Source: Ascidiaceihabitans sp. (GTDB lineage Bacteria > Pseudomonadota > Alphaproteobacteria > Rhodobacterales > Rhodobacteraceae). Taken from it: DNA of 53,152 nucleotides. A program made the position numbers and the translations under genes. The notes below the pieces were generated by a model. The model saw only the letters and a list, made by a program, of their open reading frames with translations. It was not told the DNA's origin and searched no databases. Position 1 is the stretch's first letter. The number at the start of each line of letters is the position of its first letter. The stretch spans positions 1-53,152 of the forward strand of contig JAQXDI010000013.1 of the NCBI GenBank assembly GCA_029251465.1, written 5' to 3'. This document shows positions 43,576 through 51,994 of this stretch, one piece after another.

Positions 43576-45162
43576 TTAGAAGTCGGTCGGCGCGCCGCCC
43601 TCTGCTTTGCGCCGCGCGACAAATGCAGCTAATTCTTCACGAATAGCCGGGTCCATTGGCGGTTCTTCAAAATTTGCAACGATCTCTTTGAACATCATAT
43701 GTGCGCGTTCTGGCGTCCAAACAGCACCTGCGACTTCCCAACCTTCGTAGTTCTTCCAATCACTTAGGAAGGGCTGGTAAAAGGCGGTAGTATAGCGGTC
43801 TTGGGTGTGCTGAATGCCAAAAAAGTGGCCATCGTTGCCAACCGATTTAATCGCGTCCAGCGCAATCTCGTCTGGGCCAGTGGCCCACAACGCAGGGTCC
43901 AAATAACGTTGGATTTGTTGTAAAATTTCGCAATCCATAATGAATTTTTCGGGGGACGCGATCAATCCCCCCTCAAGCCAGCCAGCTGCGTGATACACCA
44001 TGTTGGTGCCCGATTGCACCGCCGCCCAGAGGCTATTGGACGTTTCCCACATCGCCTGACCGTCCGGCACATTTGCCGCACACACGCCTGAGGATCGCAT
44101 CGGCAATCCATAAAATCGCGCCATTTGGCCGGTCATCTGCGTCGCGCGCATGTATTCGGGTGTGCCGAACGCTGGCGCGCCGGTTTTCATGTCGACGTTC
44201 GATGTGAAGGTGCCAATCGCACAGCACGCGCCTGGGCGAATGTACTGGGCCAACGCAATCGCGCACAGACCTTCTGCCAACGACTGCGCCACAGCGCCGG
44301 ACATGGTCACAGGGGCCATTGCCCCTGCCAGCGTGAACGGCGTCACCACCAGCGCTTGATTGGCACGCGCAAGGCGCATCCAGCCGTCCATCATCGGATA
44401 GTCGTGCTTTCGCGGCGAGGTCGAGTTGATGTTGGTGTACATCTTTGGACTGGCTTCGAATTCCTCAACCGTGTGCCCGCCTGCGATGCGAACCATTTCC
44501 ATCACGTCCTCAACGCGTTCCTTGCCCAAACTGTAGGCGTGCATCACCTTGTCGCAAATCGTCAGCTTGTCGAACAGCACGTCCAAATGCCGGACCGACG
44601 CGTGAATATCCACAGGTTCGACAGGATAACCGCCCGCAAAGTGGATGCAGTTAAAATACTGGGTTAAGCGCAGCAAATCCTTGCACATTTCACGCGTGCC
44701 CGGAACCTTGGTGCCGATTTCCATGTCCCAATAATTCGGGGGCGAAGACACGTTGCCAAAGTTCAGGTGATTGCCGCCAACGGTAATTTTGCGATCCGGA
44801 TTGCGTGGGGTAATATCGAATTGGCTGGGGGCGAGCGCCACCATTTCCATGACCCACTCACGGCTCATGCGGACGTTTTCGCCGTCCACCGTGCAGCCCG
44901 CTTCTTTTAGCAAAGCGACCGCTTCGGGGTGAAAAAACTCGATCCCGATTTCCTCGAGAATGCGCATCGCACCGTCGTGGATCGCGGCCACCCCTTCGGG
45001 CGTCAAAGGCTCGACCGGTTTGTCCACCATGATTGGCGGATTCCACGGCATCTGTTCAATCACCGCTGATCCACGACGTGCCGCAGCCCCTGCCCGACCG
45101 CCAGAGCGCCCCGTACGTGCTTTCGGTCCCGTACGTGCTTTGCGTTTTGTATCATCAGACAT
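43576..45162 (-). CDS. MttB-family (trimethylamine methyltransferase-like) protein, non-pyrrolysine
   Basis: A 528-residue corrinoid-dependent methyltransferase superfamily member. The barrel begins at LTPEGVAAIHDGAMRILEEIGIEF; NFGNVSSPPNYWDM, TPFTLAGAMAPVTMSGAVAQSLAEGL and the late GHFFGIQHTQDRY are characteristic. There is no in-frame TAG, so it lacks pyrrolysine and belongs to the broad MttB-like group that includes glycine betaine methyltransferases; the substrate cannot be read out. The basic N-terminus carries a duplicated KARTG from an 18-bp tandem repeat. No corrinoid protein gene is adjacent, which is common in roseobacters. Confidence 0.88.
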   Translation of the reverse strand: MSDDTKRKARTGPKARTGRSGGRAGAAARRGSAVIEQMPWNPPIMVDKPVEPLTPEGVAAIHDGAMRILEEIGIEFFHPEAVALLKEAGCTVDGENVRMSREWVMEMVALAPSQFDITPRNPDRKITVGGNHLNFGNVSSPPNYWDMEIGTKVPGTREMCKDLLRLTQYFNCIHFAGGYPVEPVDIHASVRHLDVLFDKLTICDKVMHAYSLGKERVEDVMEMVRIAGGHTVEEFEASPKMYTNINSTSPRKHDYPMMDGWMRLARANQALVVTPFTLAGAMAPVTMSGAVAQSLAEGLCAIALAQYIRPGACCAIGTFTSNVDMKTGAPAFGTPEYMRATQMTGQMARFYGLPMRSSGVCAANVPDGQAMWETSNSLWAAVQSGTNMVYHAAGWLEGGLIASPEKFIMDCEILQQIQRYLDPALWATGPDEIALDAIKSVGNDGHFFGIQHTQDRYTTAFYQPFLSDWKNYEGWEVAGAVWTPERAHMMFKEIVANFEEPPMDPAIREELAAFVARRKAEGGAPTDF

Positions 45163-45255
45163 CGGTGTGCTCCGCCAATAGGTTTCACCCTATCCAAGCC
45201 GCACACCCGCAAGAGCGCCAGCTTGTTAGCGACAGCTTACGTCGTTTTCAGCGGT

Positions 45256-45969
45256 TCAGGCGTTGGCGACCAACCACGCCGGAATATGCCCGACATCGGG
45301 TAACACCACATCTGCGTGCGGGGCCAGATCGTCTTGATCCGCCATGCCCGTCAGCACCGCGATGCGCAACATTCCGGCGGCTTTGCCCGCGCGCAGATCA
45401 TGCGTACTGTCGCCAACCATCGCCACACGCGCCGGATCACAACCCGTCGCAGCGCAAAACGCCAGCAGCTGACCGGGCCCCGGTTTCGCACCATGGCCGC
45501 TATCAAACCCTGCAACAAAATCTAGACTGTCCAGCACACCCGCTTTGCCCAAATGGGCCATGGCGGGTTCTTCGGCATCATTGGTTGCAACGCCGACTTT
45601 TAGCCCCATCGCATGCAGGCTGGCAAAGAATGGCACCAAGGACACCGCCTCTACCTGAGGGGCCATTGCGGCTTCCTCATTAAGGGTGTCCAGGATTTGC
45701 GCCTGCGAGCGGCCTGGAAAACACGGGGCCAGCGCATCTGCAACTTCGCCCGGCGTTCCCGCGATCACCACGCTGTCGCGCGCAAAACTGCGGCTGTCCA
45801 TGTCAAAGCCGATCAGCGCACCGAATTCGCGGGCCTTGGCGCGATCGTCGTTTGTCATGCGCAGCAAGAACGCTTGCGCCCATGCCTCCCATGTTGCGGC
45901 GAATTCAAAGAGTGTACCGTCTTTGTCAAAAATGATGCCCTGAAGGCTCAATTCGGGCGTTTGTGTCAT
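45256..45969 (-). CDS. HAD-superfamily phosphatase (phosphoglycolate phosphatase-like)
   Basis: A 237-residue HAD hydrolase. Motif I IIFDKDGTLFEF carries the nucleophile and acid aspartates; motif II VATND; motif III lysine in GHGAKPGPGQLLAF; motif IV VAMVGDSTHDLRAGKAAGM. A helical cap lies between I and II, so it resembles Gph/PGP-type phosphatases; the substrate is uncertain. ATG 45969 (MTQTPEL) overlaps the stop of the upstream DUF3572 gene by four bases, indicating coupling. Confidence 0.9.
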   Translation of the reverse strand: MTQTPELSLQGIIFDKDGTLFEFAATWEAWAQAFLLRMTNDDRAKAREFGALIGFDMDSRSFARDSVVIAGTPGEVADALAPCFPGRSQAQILDTLNEEAAMAPQVEAVSLVPFFASLHAMGLKVGVATNDAEEPAMAHLGKAGVLDSLDFVAGFDSGHGAKPGPGQLLAFCAATGCDPARVAMVGDSTHDLRAGKAAGMLRIAVLTGMADQDDLAPHADVVLPDVGHIPAWLVANA

Positions 45970-46262
45970 GTCCAGCTCACCTGCTCTCCGCCCGGCAACA
46001 TTTGTCGCGCGTGCATGGGGGTATGGTATGAAACCTGAGCCTGATCGCAAAACTGCATCACCCAAGCGTCATCCATCATTAAGAAGTCTAAAACGGACCC
46101 TAGAAACACCGGATCGCTGGCACCAGAGCGCACATCAGCCTCGCTGGCCCCCGTTGCCCCAAGAAACACAGGCAAAAGATCTTCGTTTCCAGCCAACCAA
46201 GCCAGAGCCTGCAAAGCCGTCGTTTCGGCGGATTCTCGCGTTAATGACATCGATCGATCCAT
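45966..46262 (-). CDS. DUF3572 family protein
   Basis: A 98-residue helical protein: SAETTALQALAWLAGNEDLLPVFLGATGASEADVR and FLGSVLDFLMMDDAWVMQFCDQ are the DUF3572 signature. No known function. The start may be ATG 46262 or the ATG four codons later; neither has a clear ribosome site. It is the first gene before the HAD phosphatase and divergent from the PleD-like gene. Confidence 0.85.
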   Translation of the reverse strand: MDRSMSLTRESAETTALQALAWLAGNEDLLPVFLGATGASEADVRSGASDPVFLGSVLDFLMMDDAWVMQFCDQAQVSYHTPMHARQMLPGGEQVSWT

Positions 46263-46347
46263 TTTTTGATAAATAGAAACACTTTGTTAACCTAAAAAGA
46301 CAAAACCTTACACAGGAATGAACACTAGCGGAATTGGAGGGTGAAGG

Positions 46348-47757
46348 ATGCACGGCAAAATCTTGATCGTCGAGCCTATTGCAACCAACCGTATTGTTCT
46401 AAAAGTAAAATTATCAACTGCATATTATGATGTTTCTCAGGCTGGAACGATCCAGGAAGCCGTCGCGATCGCGTTGGAAACCTGCCCGGACGTGATTATT
46501 TCAGCGGCCCAAATGCCGGACGGAGATGCGGGTGCCTTAGCAAGTGCGTTGCGTGACGAGGCCGCGATTGGCGAAGTTCCGATCATCGCACTGGACAGCG
46601 AGGGTGCCAGATCAACCCGCCACGCGCTGCTTGAGGCAGGTGTAGACGATGTGCTGGCAGCCCCTTTGGATGACACTTTGTTGCTGGCGCGGATCCGCAG
46701 CTTGGTACGCGCGCTTTCATCCAGTTCCGAATGGCAATTGCGCGACGACACAACCCGCGCGTTGGGATTGTCGAGCACGGCCATTGACGCCGAAGATGCG
46801 ACTGGCAGCGCCGTCTTGGTCAGCAATGATGCCCCAAAAATGCACGGCTGGCTTTCGAAACTGCGTCAATTGCTGCCCACACAACTGAGTATGGTCACAA
46901 CCAAAAAGGCGCTCAGCCCGTATGGACAACTCGCAGCCGGACAAAGCCCGGATGTGTTCGTGCTGGTGATCGAGGAGGGTGACCCCAACGACATGATGCG
47001 CCTGCTGGCCTGCATCCGATCACACAGCGATACGCGCCATTGTGGAGTGTTGATTTTGTTGACCACGCCCGATCCGGTTGTTGCGGCCCAAGCGTTGGAT
47101 TTGGGTGCAAATGACCTGATGTTTCATGGCTTTAACCCCGAGGAACTGGCCCTACGCCTGCGCAGTTTGGCGCAGCGTAAAAAGATCGGCGAACAGTTGC
47201 GTGCGACAGTCCGCACTGGGCTCGAAGCGGCGATTTGTGACCCACTGACCGGCCTGCATAACCGTCGATATGCCATGCCGCATCTAGACAGAATTGCCCA
47301 AACCGCGGCCAAGACGGGCAAACCTTTTGCCGTGATGGTCGCAGACATGGATCATTTCAAGCAGATCAACGATGTGTACGGGCATGCAGCCGGCGACGCC
47401 GTGTTGATCGAAACCGCACGGCGGCTGCGTGAAAACCTGCGCGCTGTGGATATGATCGCAAGGATCGGCGGCGAAGAATTTCTGATTGTCATGCCCGGCG
47501 TGACCTTGACCGCTGCGCGTACGGCCGCCGGTAGATTGCGCCAGATTATCGGCGAAACGCCTTATAAATTGCCTCACAAAAACACCGCGCTGCATGCCAC
47601 GGTTTCGATTGGTTTGGCTGTTGGTGATCCGCAAGCACCTGAAAACAAATGTAACATCACCGCTTCGCGTCTGTTGTTAGAAAGTGCGGACCAAGCCTTG
47701 TTTCGTGCCAAAAACAATGGCCGCAATCAAGTCACGCTCAGCCAGCCTGCGGCCTAG
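46348..47757 (+). CDS. PleD-like response regulator / diguanylate cyclase with degenerate receiver
   Basis: A 469-residue protein with two receiver-like domains (about 3-118 and 150-275) and a GGDEF domain (about 300-465). The GGDEF has DPLTGLHNRRY, intact GGEEF (374-378) and inhibitory RAVD (365-368), so it should make c-di-GMP. The first receiver reads ILIVEPIATNRIVL and DVIISAAQMPDGD: the usual acidic pair (DD) is EP and the phospho-acceptor aspartate appears replaced by alanine, so classical phosphorylation is unlikely there. GGAGG/GAAGG lies before the ATG. The stop overlaps the next gene's stop in CTAG. Confidence 0.9.
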   Translation: MHGKILIVEPIATNRIVLKVKLSTAYYDVSQAGTIQEAVAIALETCPDVIISAAQMPDGDAGALASALRDEAAIGEVPIIALDSEGARSTRHALLEAGVDDVLAAPLDDTLLLARIRSLVRALSSSSEWQLRDDTTRALGLSSTAIDAEDATGSAVLVSNDAPKMHGWLSKLRQLLPTQLSMVTTKKALSPYGQLAAGQSPDVFVLVIEEGDPNDMMRLLACIRSHSDTRHCGVLILLTTPDPVVAAQALDLGANDLMFHGFNPEELALRLRSLAQRKKIGEQLRATVRTGLEAAICDPLTGLHNRRYAMPHLDRIAQTAAKTGKPFAVMVADMDHFKQINDVYGHAAGDAVLIETARRLRENLRAVDMIARIGGEEFLIVMPGVTLTAARTAAGRLRQIIGETPYKLPHKNTALHATVSIGLAVGDPQAPENKCNITASRLLLESADQALFRAKNNGRNQVTLSQPAA

Positions 47758-48266
47758 GGCTTGCCGCCCTTTTTTGGCCCACGTTTGCGATCTAATTCGC
47801 CCTGAACCGCGTCTGCGTAAGCGCGCCGTTCTTCCAAATTCATTTTTGAAACCAAATTTAACCATTCTTCTTGCACGTTTGATTGCAGACCAAGCGAGGC
47901 GGCTTGCTGTTTGCTCAGCACCGCATTCACCGCGGCGCGATCCAGTTCAGGCGCACGCAAGGCGGCAAGCATATCGTCAAACAAGGCGCGCCGTTCGGGG
48001 CGGCTTAGGCCGCGCGCGTCACCAGACTTGCGTACTTCGTCCAGAATCGAACGCCGGTCCGCGTGTGGTAGGGCTTTGATGTAGGCACCCGCATAACCGC
48101 TGACACCACTCGGGCGTGGGCCTTTGGGCGCACCTCGAAACGCAACGCCAGAAACGATGCCGATCACCGCAAGGTTCGCCGCCAGCGAAAGCCCAAAAGC
48201 GATCTTGATCCAGCGTGGCATGCGCCCCGATTTGGGCGGCCCAGTCGTGTTCATATCTTGCGCCAT
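47754..48266 (-). CDS. Periplasmic heavy-metal-sensor-like (CpxP/CnrX-type) protein
   Basis: A 170-residue protein with a signal anchor (about 18-44, MPRWIKIAFGLSLAANLAVIGIVSG) and a helical periplasmic part: SRPERRALFDDMLAALRAPELDRAAVNAVLSKQQAASLGLQSNVQEEWLNLVSKMNLEERRAYADAV, close in pattern to the Spy/CpxP LTxxQ and Metal_resist families. Histidines are few, so metal binding is not evident. It lies downstream of an ECF sigma and a one-TM protein, and ends in a lysine/glycine tail. Confidence 0.78.
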   Translation of the reverse strand: MAQDMNTTGPPKSGRMPRWIKIAFGLSLAANLAVIGIVSGVAFRGAPKGPRPSGVSGYAGAYIKALPHADRRSILDEVRKSGDARGLSRPERRALFDDMLAALRAPELDRAAVNAVLSKQQAASLGLQSNVQEEWLNLVSKMNLEERRAYADAVQGELDRKRGPKKGGKP

Positions 48267-48269
48267 CCC

Positions 48270-48641
48270 TTATCCCTCTTCCAAATCCCAGCCGAACCCA
48301 AGCAGGTCGGCGGTGTCTACGGTGTCGCTGTAAACCGCGTCCATGTTCAACAATGTTTCAAACGACGCCGGCATTGTGTCTGGCGGGTTGATCCCTATCC
48401 AGAAGCCCGCGCAAGTCGCAGCCACCAGACCGCCCATACCTTGCCAGCCCCCCAGCGTAGACAAAATCTGACGCCACCACGCAGGCTGCGCGATCACCGC
48501 AACAGGCTGACGTTCCAGCGCGTCTTGCAAGACATGCGCCATGAATGCTTCGCTCGGGGCCATGTCTGAACCCTGCGAGGCTTGCGCAAATAGCGCGTCA
48601 AGCTGTGCCATTTCGGCGTTATCTGGATCAGGCTGTGTCAT
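48270..48641 (-). CDS. Single-TM protein, candidate anti-sigma factor
   Basis: A 123-residue protein: a cytoplasmic N-terminus with MAQLDALFAQAS and SEAFMAHVLQDALERQP, one TM (about 67-85, GMGGLVAATCAGFWIGI) and a periplasmic tail ending VDTADLLGFGWDLEEG. It overlaps the end of the ECF sigma gene by 14 bases and precedes the sensor-like gene by three. ATG 48641 is chosen for the GGGA seven bases upstream. There is no zinc-binding HxxxCxxC, so it would be a CnrY-type rather than a ZAS-type anti-sigma; this role is inferred from position. Confidence 0.7.
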   Translation of the reverse strand: MTQPDPDNAEMAQLDALFAQASQGSDMAPSEAFMAHVLQDALERQPVAVIAQPAWWRQILSTLGGWQGMGGLVAATCAGFWIGINPPDTMPASFETLLNMDAVYSDTVDTADLLGFGWDLEEG

Positions 48642-49218
48642 CGTCATATCCCAAAGTGTCACGTTGCGGGGCCATTATGGTTGCCAACGCGCGTTTTCCA
48701 CGCGCCGTCAGGCTCTCCACGGCCTCAGTGCTTATGTCTAGTATCTGTGCAATGTCCGGGTTCGCCAAGCCTTCAATGTGGCGAAGGATCACCGCTTGGC
48801 GTTGACGTTCCGGCAGTTGCATCAAACCGGCTTGTAAGGCGTCCATGCGCGCTTGCGTTTGCAATTGCGCCTCAACGCCCGGGGTCGGGTCCGTCGGCTC
48901 GGCGATGTCATCCAGCGCAACACCGCGCCGCTTGCGCAGACGGTCCGTGCATAGATTTGCCGTGATCCGATAGAGCCACGTTGTGACTTTGGCCCTGCCC
49001 GCTTCCCAATCAGGTGCGATCTTCCAGAGCCGGACCAAGGCCTCTTGCGTCACGTCCTCGGCCTCTGCTGTGTCACCCAAAACGCGGGCGGCATGGCGGA
49101 AAACAACGGGTGTCAAACGGGCAACCAACAAACGGGCCGCCGCTGCGTCACCACGTGCATACCGCGCCAACAGCACATCATCGCCAGTGTCTATTTCTGC
49201 ATCCAAGGGCATACTCAT
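48628..49218 (-). CDS. ECF-family RNA polymerase sigma factor
   Basis: A 196-residue extracytoplasmic-function sigma factor. Region 2 spans LLARYARGDAAAARLLVARLTPVVFRHAARVLGDTAEAEDVTQEALVRLWKIA with the TTWLYRITANLCTDRLRKR end; region 4 is MQLPERQRQAVILRHIEGLANPDIAQILDISTEAVESLTARGKRAL. Start is uncertain: ATG 49218 (MSMPLD), ATG 49212 or GTG 49239. It leads the one-TM and sensor-like genes; the EF-hand gene is directly upstream. Confidence 0.93.
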   Translation of the reverse strand: MSMPLDAEIDTGDDVLLARYARGDAAAARLLVARLTPVVFRHAARVLGDTAEAEDVTQEALVRLWKIAPDWEAGRAKVTTWLYRITANLCTDRLRKRRGVALDDIAEPTDPTPGVEAQLQTQARMDALQAGLMQLPERQRQAVILRHIEGLANPDIAQILDISTEAVESLTARGKRALATIMAPQRDTLGYDDDTA

Positions 49219-49281
49219 ACCGATCAGCGTTACTGACACCGCGCGCGAGAAACAAGTGTGTCACCCGCGCGCACCGTTGCC

Positions 49282-49740
49282 TTATTCAGTAGCAGGCTTG
49301 TCTTCACCGCGGTTTTTGCGCATTTTCTTATGCGCAGCGTCGAATTCTTCTTTCGACAGACCACCGCTGTTGTCGGTGTCAAGTTTGGCGAAACGGTCAC
49401 CCTTGCCACCACGTTTGCCCATTTCTTCGACGGACAGTTTGCCGTCTTTGTCAGCGTCCAAATATTTGATCATGCGGGCTGATTTCTTTTTCGCACGCTC
49501 TTGGCCAGCGGCCTCGATCTCGGATTCTGTAAGAAAACCGTCACCATCTGTATCCGCTTGGGCAAAACGTGCAGCACCATGTGCCTGCATTTCGGCCTCG
49601 GTCACCTGACCATCCTGGTTTGTGTCCAGTTGTTCAAACGTGACTTTGGGTCCGTGTGTTTTGTCGCCTTTGGCATAAGCTGCGCCACCGATGGCCAAAC
49701 CCATCAAAGCTGCTGCGACAAGTGTCATTCGAATATTCAT
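49282..49740 (-). CDS. Periplasmic EF-hand calcium-binding protein
   Basis: A 152-residue exported protein: signal peptide MNIRMTLVAAALMGLAIGGAAYA, then four EF-hand loops at D39-E50, D63-E74, D95-E106 and D121-E132, each with Asp at positions 1 and 3 and Glu at 12. The C-terminus is lysine/arginine-rich. Exported multi-EF-hand proteins probably bind calcium near the cell surface; the role is unknown. It lies 63 bases upstream of the ECF sigma gene on the same strand and may be its target or partner. Confidence 0.9.
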   Translation of the reverse strand: MNIRMTLVAAALMGLAIGGAAYAKGDKTHGPKVTFEQLDTNQDGQVTEAEMQAHGAARFAQADTDGDGFLTESEIEAAGQERAKKKSARMIKYLDADKDGKLSVEEMGKRGGKGDRFAKLDTDNSGGLSKEEFDAAHKKMRKNRGEDKPATE

Positions 49741-49926
49741 ATTGTTACTCCAGTTACTCGTGGGACCGCCTATTGTTTGGGCTGTTCACAAGTAAAACGG
49801 AGCACTCAGACGGTTCCGTCGCATAAATTTCAATTTTTTCTGCGCGACAACGCGCCGCAAGGACATCCTGTCACCTTTAATTCATGGTCAACCCAACGCA
49901 TGTAAGGTGTATCACAAAGGATACCG

Positions 49927-50331
49927 ATGATGGCGAGCACTGATACAGACATCACTATTGAAACCCCAGAACGCCCGTTGCGCATTGCAATGTTGCGTGG
50001 ATGGCGCTGTAAATGCCCCAATTGTGGCAGTGGTGCGCTGCTAAAAAGCTATCTCAAGGTGAACGACACTTGTACTGTGTGTCGCCAAGAGTTGCAGCAC
50101 CACCGCGCGGATGACGCGCCAGCCTATCTGACCATTCTGATCGTTGGGCACCTGATGATCCCGCTGCTGCACTATGCTTTTGTGACGTGGCGTCCTGAGC
50201 CTTTGACGCTTTTTACCATATTTGCGGTTGGAAGTGTCGGCCTCTCGCTTTACCTTCTTCCTAGACTGAAGGGGGCTGTGATCGGCTTTCAATGGTCGCG
50301 ACACATGGGCGGTTTTGGCGAACAGCGCTAA
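49927..50331 (+). CDS. DUF983 membrane protein with zinc ribbon
   Basis: A 134-residue protein with a four-cysteine zinc ribbon (CKCPNCG at 28-34 and CTVC at 49-52) followed by two TMs (about 67-88 and 95-113). The DUF983 pattern includes RGWRCKCPNCGSG, DDAPAYLTI and RLKGAVIGFQW. AAGGA precedes the ATG. Function unknown; it is followed by the NUDIX gene with a hairpin between them. Confidence 0.92.
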   Translation: MMASTDTDITIETPERPLRIAMLRGWRCKCPNCGSGALLKSYLKVNDTCTVCRQELQHHRADDAPAYLTILIVGHLMIPLLHYAFVTWRPEPLTLFTIFAVGSVGLSLYLLPRLKGAVIGFQWSRHMGGFGEQR

Positions 50332-50336
50332 AACAA

Positions 50337-50362
50337 GCGCCCCGAACACCGTTTAGGGGCGC
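50337..50362 (+). promoter_or_regulatory. Hairpin at the NUDIX ribosome-binding region
   Basis: GCGCCCC (50337-50343) pairs with GGGGCGC (50356-50362), ending two bases before the ATG of the NUDIX gene. The G-rich 3' arm is the only possible ribosome site, so it would be buried when folded. It could also act as a terminator for the DUF983 gene, though no T-run follows. Confidence 0.5.
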
Positions 50363-50364
50363 GC

Positions 50365-51060
50365 ATGACCATCGACAAAACCCAAATTCGCAACGCCTCT
50401 ACCGTTATTGTTTTGCGCGACCGCATGACCACGCCGCGCATTTTGATGGGTCAACGCGGTGCTAAGGCTGCGTTTATGCCCAACAAATTCGTGTTTCCGG
50501 GCGGCGCTGTCGATGCAGGTGACGCGAACATCACCCTTGCCGGACAGCTGTCTGATCTGTGTGGCGAGCGCTTAAAAGAAGACGCGAACCCTGATATGTC
50601 ACACCCGTTGGCGGTCGCTGCAATTCGCGAGTTGTTTGAGGAAACCGGTCAGGTCTTGGGCAAAAAAGGCGCGTGGCACGGCGACGTGCATCCCGATTGG
50701 ACCGATTTCGCCGCCACCGGTCATTTGCCAGATGCGTCTGCTTTGCAGTTCGTGTTTCGCGCACTGACCCCACCCGGCCGTCCGCGCCGTTTTGATGCGC
50801 GGTTTTTTCTGGTTGATGCAGATGCTTTGGCCACTGATCCGGATGATTTCACCGCCGCCTCGGACGAACTTTCGCACCTGCAATGGGTGTCATTAACCGA
50901 CGTGCGCGCCTTTGATATGCCGTTCATCACGGAAGTCGTGCTGAGCGAAATCGAGGCCCGCGCCACTGATCCTGAGCCGCCGCAAAGCGTTCCGTTTTTC
51001 AGAAACAACGACGAAGAAAGCCTGTTCATCAGGCTGCGCGGTCACGCCCCCACCGACTAG
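50365..51060 (+). CDS. NUDIX hydrolase
   Basis: A 231-residue protein with a NUDIX box: PGGAVDAGD...HPLAVAAIRELFEETGQVLG, where the REx-x-EE acidic residues bind metal. The start IRNASTVIVLRDRMTTPRILMGQRGAKAAFMPNKFVFPGG and the long C-terminal part resemble the CoA-diphosphatase-like NUDT7/19 branch, but the substrate is not fixed. Convergent with the EamA gene. Confidence 0.92.
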   Translation: MTIDKTQIRNASTVIVLRDRMTTPRILMGQRGAKAAFMPNKFVFPGGAVDAGDANITLAGQLSDLCGERLKEDANPDMSHPLAVAAIRELFEETGQVLGKKGAWHGDVHPDWTDFAATGHLPDASALQFVFRALTPPGRPRRFDARFFLVDADALATDPDDFTAASDELSHLQWVSLTDVRAFDMPFITEVVLSEIEARATDPEPPQSVPFFRNNDEESLFIRLRGHAPTD

Positions 51061-51070
51061 TTTCGACACA

Positions 51071-51973
51071 TCAGATCACCAAAACCAGCATCAGCACTGA
51101 ACTGCCCAAAATCGCCATGCCGATCCATTCGCGCAACACGATGCGCTCGCGGAAAAAGATCACCGTGACCATCAGGCTAAAGATCAGCTCGATCTGGCCC
51201 ACGGCCTTAACGTAGGCCGCGTTTTGCAGCGCAAATGCTGAAAACCAACAGAACGAACCCGCCATTGATAGCACCCCGATCCACGCCGTCACGCGCCGTG
51301 CGCGCCACACGGCACCAATCTGCGGCGCATCCCGCCAGGCCAGCCAAATTGCCATTCCAATCAATTGCATAGACGTAACCATCGCCAACGTCACAGCTGC
51401 ACGTGCCCAGTGATCACCCATATCAATCTGCAAAGATGCGCCACGATAGCTGACCGCAGACACCGCAAACAACGCGCCTGACAACAGACCCAAGCCCGCC
51501 GCGCGGTTGGCAATGTCACGCATTTTGAACCGCCCTTGCTCCGGCGAGGCGGACAACACCAAAACCCCAATCACGCCCAAGACAATCGCGCATAATCCCC
51601 AAGCAGTGACCTGATCGCCCAAGATCACAAGACCGGTCACAACGGCGAGGATGACTTCGGATTTCTTGAATGTAATGCCGACCGCAAAATTACGGCTTTT
51701 GAACACCATGACGACACAAACAGTCGCCAAAACCTGCGCCTTGCTGCCACACACCGCGTAAATCCAGAATACCGGCGGCAAAGTGGGCCAGCTTTGACCA
51801 GTTTGCGCCAGATAAATTGCGGTGAAAAGAACGACAAACGGCGCGGAATACAGGAACCGTGCAAAGGTGGCACCGGCCGCAGACAACGTTTGCTTGGCCA
51901 TCATTTTTTGCAACATAAAGCGCAGCGTTTGAAACACCGCCGCCGCAATTGAAATACCGATCCACAAGCTCAT
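51071..51973 (-). CDS. EamA/DMT-family transporter
   Basis: A 300-residue protein with ten TMs arranged as two EamA repeats (first about 3-140, second about 155-300). The second ends VKAVGQIELIFSLMVTVIFFRERIVLREWIGMAILGSSVLMLVLVI, typical of drug/metabolite transporters. Substrate unknown. Separated by 21 bases from the desaturase gene. Confidence 0.9.
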   Translation of the reverse strand: MSLWIGISIAAAVFQTLRFMLQKMMAKQTLSAAGATFARFLYSAPFVVLFTAIYLAQTGQSWPTLPPVFWIYAVCGSKAQVLATVCVVMVFKSRNFAVGITFKKSEVILAVVTGLVILGDQVTAWGLCAIVLGVIGVLVLSASPEQGRFKMRDIANRAAGLGLLSGALFAVSAVSYRGASLQIDMGDHWARAAVTLAMVTSMQLIGMAIWLAWRDAPQIGAVWRARRVTAWIGVLSMAGSFCWFSAFALQNAAYVKAVGQIELIFSLMVTVIFFRERIVLREWIGMAILGSSVLMLVLVI

Positions 51974-51994
51974 GAGATCGCTGATGGCGGTTTT

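Noticed and set aside
43482-43622. N-terminal extension of the H-NOX-like frame
   Set aside because: It overlaps the end of the methyltransferase gene and adds 47 unconserved residues; MHGL is the expected H-NOX opening.
43576-45162. Pyrrolysine-containing MttB
   Set aside because: The frame is open over 528 codons with no internal TAG, so pyrrolysine insertion is not supported.
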